Below, in pieces: positions 13,612 through 16,126 of a stretch of 16,126 bases of DNA; the first letter of the stretch is position 1, and every line of letters begins with the position of its first letter. The DNA lies in assembly GCA_965365655.1 (NCBI GenBank), contig CBDUCN010000094.1:1-16126 (forward strand), read 5' to 3'. The stretch comes from JBFHNV01 sp965365655. Its GTDB lineage: Bacteria > Pseudomonadota > Gammaproteobacteria > HK1. A program made the position numbers and the translations under genes. The notes under the pieces are model-generated. The model saw only the letters and a list, made by a program, of their open reading frames with translations. It ran no database searches and had not been told where the DNA came from.

Positions 13612-14331
13612 TCAGCTCCCGCCGCGGGCCAGCGTGACGCCGCCGCACACGTAGAGCACCTGCCCGGTCACGAACGCGGAGCGCTCGTCGAGGAAGAACG
13701 ACACCGCGTGCGCGATGTCCTCCGGCTCGCCGAGACGCCCCACCGGGATGGTGCCGATGATCTCCTGCGTGCGCGGCATGCCGGGCGGATTCACGCGCTC
13801 GAACAGCTCGGTGCGGATCGGCCCGGGCGCGATGGTGTTGCAGGTGACGCCGTACGCGCCGTACTCCAGCGCCCACACCTTGGCCATGGACAGTATGCCG
13901 CCCTTGGTCGCCGAGTACGCGGTGCGGTGGGTCTTGCCCAGGTGCGCGCGGCTCGAGATGTTCACGATGCGCCCGAAGCCGCGCGCCTTCATCCCGGGCG
14001 CCAGCGCGCGGGCGCAGATCATCGGCGCGCGCAGGTTCACCGCGACCGCGAGGTCGAAGTCGTCGTCGGTGGTCTCCTCGAGCATCGCGGACTGCGCGAT
14101 GGCCGCGTTGTTGACCAGCGCGTCCACCTGCTCGCGCTCGAGCAGCGCCGCGAGCGCCTCCTCCAGCGCCGGGGCGTCGGCGAGGTCCGCCTGCACCCAC
14201 TCGCCGGGCGCGCCGTCGTGCGGCGCCTCGCGGTCCAGGTTCACGACGCGCCAGCCGTCGGCGGCCAGGCGCGCGGCGATCGCGCGCCCGATGCCGCGGC
14301 TCGCGCCGGTGACGAGGGCGGTCCTGCTCAT
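13612..14331 (-). CDS. Short-chain dehydrogenase/reductase (classical SDR, FabG-like)
   Basis: 239 residues, the standard classical SDR length. Cofactor motif TGASRGIG at 8-15, Asp50 (ADL) for adenine contact, NNAA at 74-77, and catalytic tetrad Asn99, Ser126, Tyr139, Lys143 (NISSRAHLGKTHRTAYSATKGG region). The substrate-lid PG motif IAPGPIRTELFE follows, and the C-terminal GQVLYVCGG is usual. Asp33 after the second strand (VVNLDRE) favours NAD(H), so the direction may be oxidative; this is inference. Substrate is unknown; related enzymes oxidise sugar, hydroxy-acid or 3-hydroxyacyl compounds. The ATG at 14331 is preceded by GGGGAGG about 10 nt upstream and starts the normal first strand. It is the second of four minus-strand genes counted from 13075; the 190 bp to the stress-protein gene probably contain its own promoter. 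Confidence 0.92.
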   Translation of the reverse strand: MSRTALVTGASRGIGRAIAARLAADGWRVVNLDREAPHDGAPGEWVQADLADAPALEEALAALLEREQVDALVNNAAIAQSAMLEETTDDDFDLAVAVNLRAPMICARALAPGMKARGFGRIVNISSRAHLGKTHRTAYSATKGGILSMAKVWALEYGAYGVTCNTIAPGPIRTELFERVNPPGMPRTQEIIGTIPVGRLGEPEDIAHAVSFFLDERSAFVTGQVLYVCGGVTLARGGS

Positions 14332-14521
14332 GGTGTCGTCGCCTCCCCGGCGGCCTTGCAGCGCGCGCAATGTAGCACCCGCGCCGTGCCGCGGGCGCGT
14401 CGGGCGGGCGCTGCGAATCGTGCGACCGCGACGGCCCCGTCCCCCCGCCGCGGCTCGGCCCCCGCGCCCCGCGTCGTCACGCCGGCCCGCAGCAGCGCGC
14501 CGGCACACGGTCCACGAGCGC

Positions 14522-14935
14522 TCAGCGCACGATGAACACCGACACCGCGGTGTGGGTCGCGAGGTAGCCCGCGTTGGAGTGGAACAGCAGGTCGCGGAAG
14601 TCCGGCACGTGGGAGGCCATCACCACCAGGTCGATCCCGAGCGCCTCGATCTGTTTCTTCAGCACCCCGTCCAGCTCCACCACGGGGTCCGGGTCCACCA
14701 CCGTGTGCGGCACCATCGCGACGCCGTGGCGCTCGCCCTGCTCGGCCGCGAACGCCTCGAGCCTGCGCGCGTACTCCTCGGGCGTGTGCGCGACCGAGCT
14801 CGGGCCGGACAGCGTGACGCCGATCAGGGTCAGGCGCGCGTCGTAACGCTTCGCGAGATCGGCGGCCGTCGCGATGGCCTTGTCGATGCTCTCGGCGTGC
14901 GCGAGATCCACGGGGACCATGATGTGCTTGTACAT
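14522..14935 (-). CDS. Universal stress protein (UspA fold) lacking the usual ATP-binding glycine motif
   Basis: 137 residues, one Usp domain. The first strand MYKHIMVPVDLAHAESIDKA with Asp10 and the later DLVVMASHVPDF and VSVFIVR strands define the family. ATP-binding members have a G-2X-G-9X-G(S/T) loop at this place; here it reads SHVPDFRDLLFHSNAGYLATHT, with neither of the first two glycines and FHSNAG in place of LGSNA. It is closest in style to the UspF/UspG-like group (SNA motif) but may not bind ATP in the usual way. Start ATG 14935 is chosen over the ATG at 14944 because GAGG lies 9 nt before it, whereas the upstream ATG directly abuts that GAGG. A 6-bp stem (GGCGCC 14949-14954 and 14962-14967) sits in its leader. 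Confidence 0.85.
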   Translation of the reverse strand: MYKHIMVPVDLAHAESIDKAIATAADLAKRYDARLTLIGVTLSGPSSVAHTPEEYARRLEAFAAEQGERHGVAMVPHTVVDPDPVVELDGVLKKQIEALGIDLVVMASHVPDFRDLLFHSNAGYLATHTAVSVFIVR

Positions 14936-15041
14936 GAGCGGCATCCTCGGCGCCTGTCACCGGCGCCCGTCGGGTGTGCGTTCAGCGTAACAGGCCGCCG
15001 GATTCCGCCGTCGCCGGCATTCGTGATCGGAAAACGGCATC

Positions 15042-15059
15042 CCGGGCCGGCCGGCCCGG
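15042..15059 (-). terminator. 18-bp perfect palindrome, possible terminator of the LysR gene
   Basis: CCGGGCCGGCCGGCCCGG is an exact palindrome with no spacer, so a hairpin would need to open its central bases. On the minus strand it is followed 7 nt later by GTTTT (15035-15031). This makes it a weak intrinsic terminator candidate for the LysR gene, whose stop is 140 bp upstream. It could also be an operator for the stress-protein gene that starts at 14935. Confidence 0.4.
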
Positions 15060-15198
15060 TACGGTCCGCGGGGGCCCGCTGTGGATACGTCCCTGTTCGC
15101 TCGACGGCCGCATCCGTGCGGCCGACGGTCCCCGCGGTCCGCATCGAACCGGCCTTGTCCGAACACGAATGCCGTGGCCCGCGGCGCGCGCCGCGCGT

Positions 15199-16077
15199 TC
15201 ACGCGCCCGCGCCGCCCTTCAGCTCGCGCGCGAACGCGTCGGCGGCCGGCGACAGCGCGGCGCCGCGCCTTGAGATGACGGCGAGGCGGCGGCGGATGTC
15301 GAGGCCGGCCACCGGCAGCACGCGCACGTCGCCGTCCGACTCCACCCCCATGTGGCTGACGAAGGCCACGTTGCCGGTCGCGGCCACCATGCGCACGATG
15401 GCCGGGATGGAGCGCAGCTCCATCACCACGTTCATCTCCACGCCGGCGTCGCGCAGGCTCGCGTCGATGATCTGGCGGATCGCGCTGCCGGCCTCGAAGC
15501 CGACCACCCCGAGGCCCGCGAGGTGCTCGGCGCGCAGCGGCCGGCGCCGGGTCAGCGCGTGCTCGCGGTGCGCGATCAGCACGATGCGGTCCTCCACCAG
15601 CGGGTGCGCCTCGATCTCGCGCCCGTGCACCGGCAGCGTCACCAGCCCGAGCTCCAGGCGCCCGCTGGCCACGTCGTCGCACACCTCGCGGCTGCCGGCC
15701 TCCTTGACCTGGAAGCGCACGCCGGGGTGGCGCGCCTGGAACGCGGCCAGCGCCGGCGGCAGCACGAAGGACACCGCGGTCGCGCCGCCGCCGAGGCGCA
15801 CGGTGCCGCCCTCCAGGCGGCGTTGCGCGGCGACCTCGTCGCGCAGGTGGTCGTAGCGCGCGACCAGCGTGCGCGCCTCCGCGACCACCTGCTCGCCGGC
15901 CGGAGTCAGGGTCACGCCCTTGCGCCCGCGCGACAGCAGCGCGACGCCCAGGTGCTCCTCGAGCTGGCGGATGCGCCGCGACAGCGCCGGCTGGGTGACG
16001 CGCAGCCGTTCCGCGGCGTCGGTGATCGCGCCGGCCTCGGCCACCGCGAGCAGGGAGCGCATCAGCGTCAGGTCCAT
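15199..16077 (-). CDS. LysR-family transcriptional regulator
   Basis: 292 residues from the ATG at 16077. The N-terminal winged helix is classic: MDLTLMRSLLAVAEAGAITDAAERLRVTQPALSRRIRQLEEHLGV, with the recognition helix at about 26-37 and GVTLTPAGE at 54-62. Residues about 90-292 form the two-lobed periplasmic-binding-like effector domain (GGTVRLGGGATAVSFVLP, LELGLVTLPV, GLGVVGFEAGSAIRQIID). The alternative in-frame ATG at 16125 would add 16 residues from the AT-rich promoter area and is rejected. No strong Shine-Dalgarno precedes 16077. It reads leftward away from the window edge, so its usual divergent target gene should lie beyond the right end. The effector is unknown. Confidence 0.92.
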   Translation of the reverse strand: MDLTLMRSLLAVAEAGAITDAAERLRVTQPALSRRIRQLEEHLGVALLSRGRKGVTLTPAGEQVVAEARTLVARYDHLRDEVAAQRRLEGGTVRLGGGATAVSFVLPPALAAFQARHPGVRFQVKEAGSREVCDDVASGRLELGLVTLPVHGREIEAHPLVEDRIVLIAHREHALTRRRPLRAEHLAGLGVVGFEAGSAIRQIIDASLRDAGVEMNVVMELRSIPAIVRMVAATGNVAFVSHMGVESDGDVRVLPVAGLDIRRRLAVISRRGAALSPAADAFARELKGGAGA

Positions 16078-16079
16078 GA

Positions 16080-16094
16080 ATGCAAATATTGCAT
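16080..16094. promoter_or_regulatory. T-N11-A palindrome, candidate LysR box
   Basis: ATGCAA (16080-16085) and TTGCAT (16089-16094) are exact inverted arms around ATA. The core TGCAAATATTGCA is T-N11-A, the LysR consensus. It lies 2-16 bp upstream of the lysR ATG in an AT-rich stretch (16078-16126) that contrasts strongly with the GC-rich surroundings. Binding there would repress the regulator itself and could activate a divergent gene beyond the window. Site type is family knowledge; use here is inference. Confidence 0.5.
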
Positions 16095-16126
16095 GTACAA
16101 GATACGAAATATCAATTTTACGCATG

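Noticed and set aside
14936..14944. Upstream ATG of the universal stress protein
   Set aside because: The GAGG motif directly abuts this ATG, too close to act as its ribosome-binding site, while it is correctly spaced for the ATG at 14935.
13715..15856. 713-codon plus-strand frame across SDR, stress protein and LysR genes
   Set aside because: It is antisense to three recognisable genes and low in complexity.
16078..16125. N-terminal extension of the LysR protein
   Set aside because: LysR proteins normally begin at the MDLTLMRSLL position, and the extra codons come from the AT-rich promoter with its palindrome.

Overview
This is a very GC-rich window (about 70% by eye, not computed) from a proteobacterial chromosome. 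A tripartite tricarboxylate transporter (TctC/TctB/TctA), a soluble transhydrogenase of the SthA type, a YbaK-type deacylase and a sugar-acid-type IlvD/Edd dehydratase together suggest a beta- or gammaproteobacterium. No species can be named. All recognisable genes have intact frames. No tRNA, rRNA, transposase gene or CRISPR array was seen.

Layout. Positions 1-188 hold the C-terminal end of a thiamine-diphosphate enzyme (+). It converges on an M20 metallopeptidase (282-1430, -), and a near-perfect 28-bp-arm inverted repeat lies exactly between the two stop codons. A large BTAD/winged-helix regulator (1573-3549, -) is divergent from a 77-aa orphan gene with a strong Shine-Dalgarno (3765-3998, +). 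Their shared intergenic region carries three TTGNCGC heptamers spaced exactly 11 bp apart, the operator layout known for SARP/BTAD activators. The transporter operon tctC-tctB-tctA (4345-7559, +) follows behind a good sigma70-like promoter, with a perfect 14-bp hairpin between tctC and tctB. Next come sthA and ybaK on the minus strand (9484 down to 7602). sthA is divergent from a 99-aa uncharacterised protein (9820-10119, +), with a nested palindrome between them. A secreted Sel1-repeat protein (10327-10890), an IlvD/Edd dehydratase (11033-12745) and a 43-aa single-pass membrane peptide (12846-12977) run on the plus strand. The right end is all minus strand: a small secreted protein, an SDR oxidoreductase, an atypical universal stress protein and a LysR regulator reading away from the right edge.

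How it may fit together (inference). The periplasmic carboxylate transporter, sugar-acid dehydratase, SDR dehydrogenase, thiamine-diphosphate enzyme, M20 hydrolase and LysR regulator are typical of organic-acid or sugar-acid catabolism. They are spread over several transcription units, so one pathway is plausible but not shown. SthA balances NADPH/NADH.

The most unusual material is non-coding: the phased heptamer repeats beside the BTAD regulator; two distant hairpins of identical design that differ by a compensated base pair (13010-13030 and 13480-13500); the hairpin cluster at 13436-13579; and the long inverted repeat at 190-278. The best overlooked genes are the 77-aa and 43-aa small proteins.
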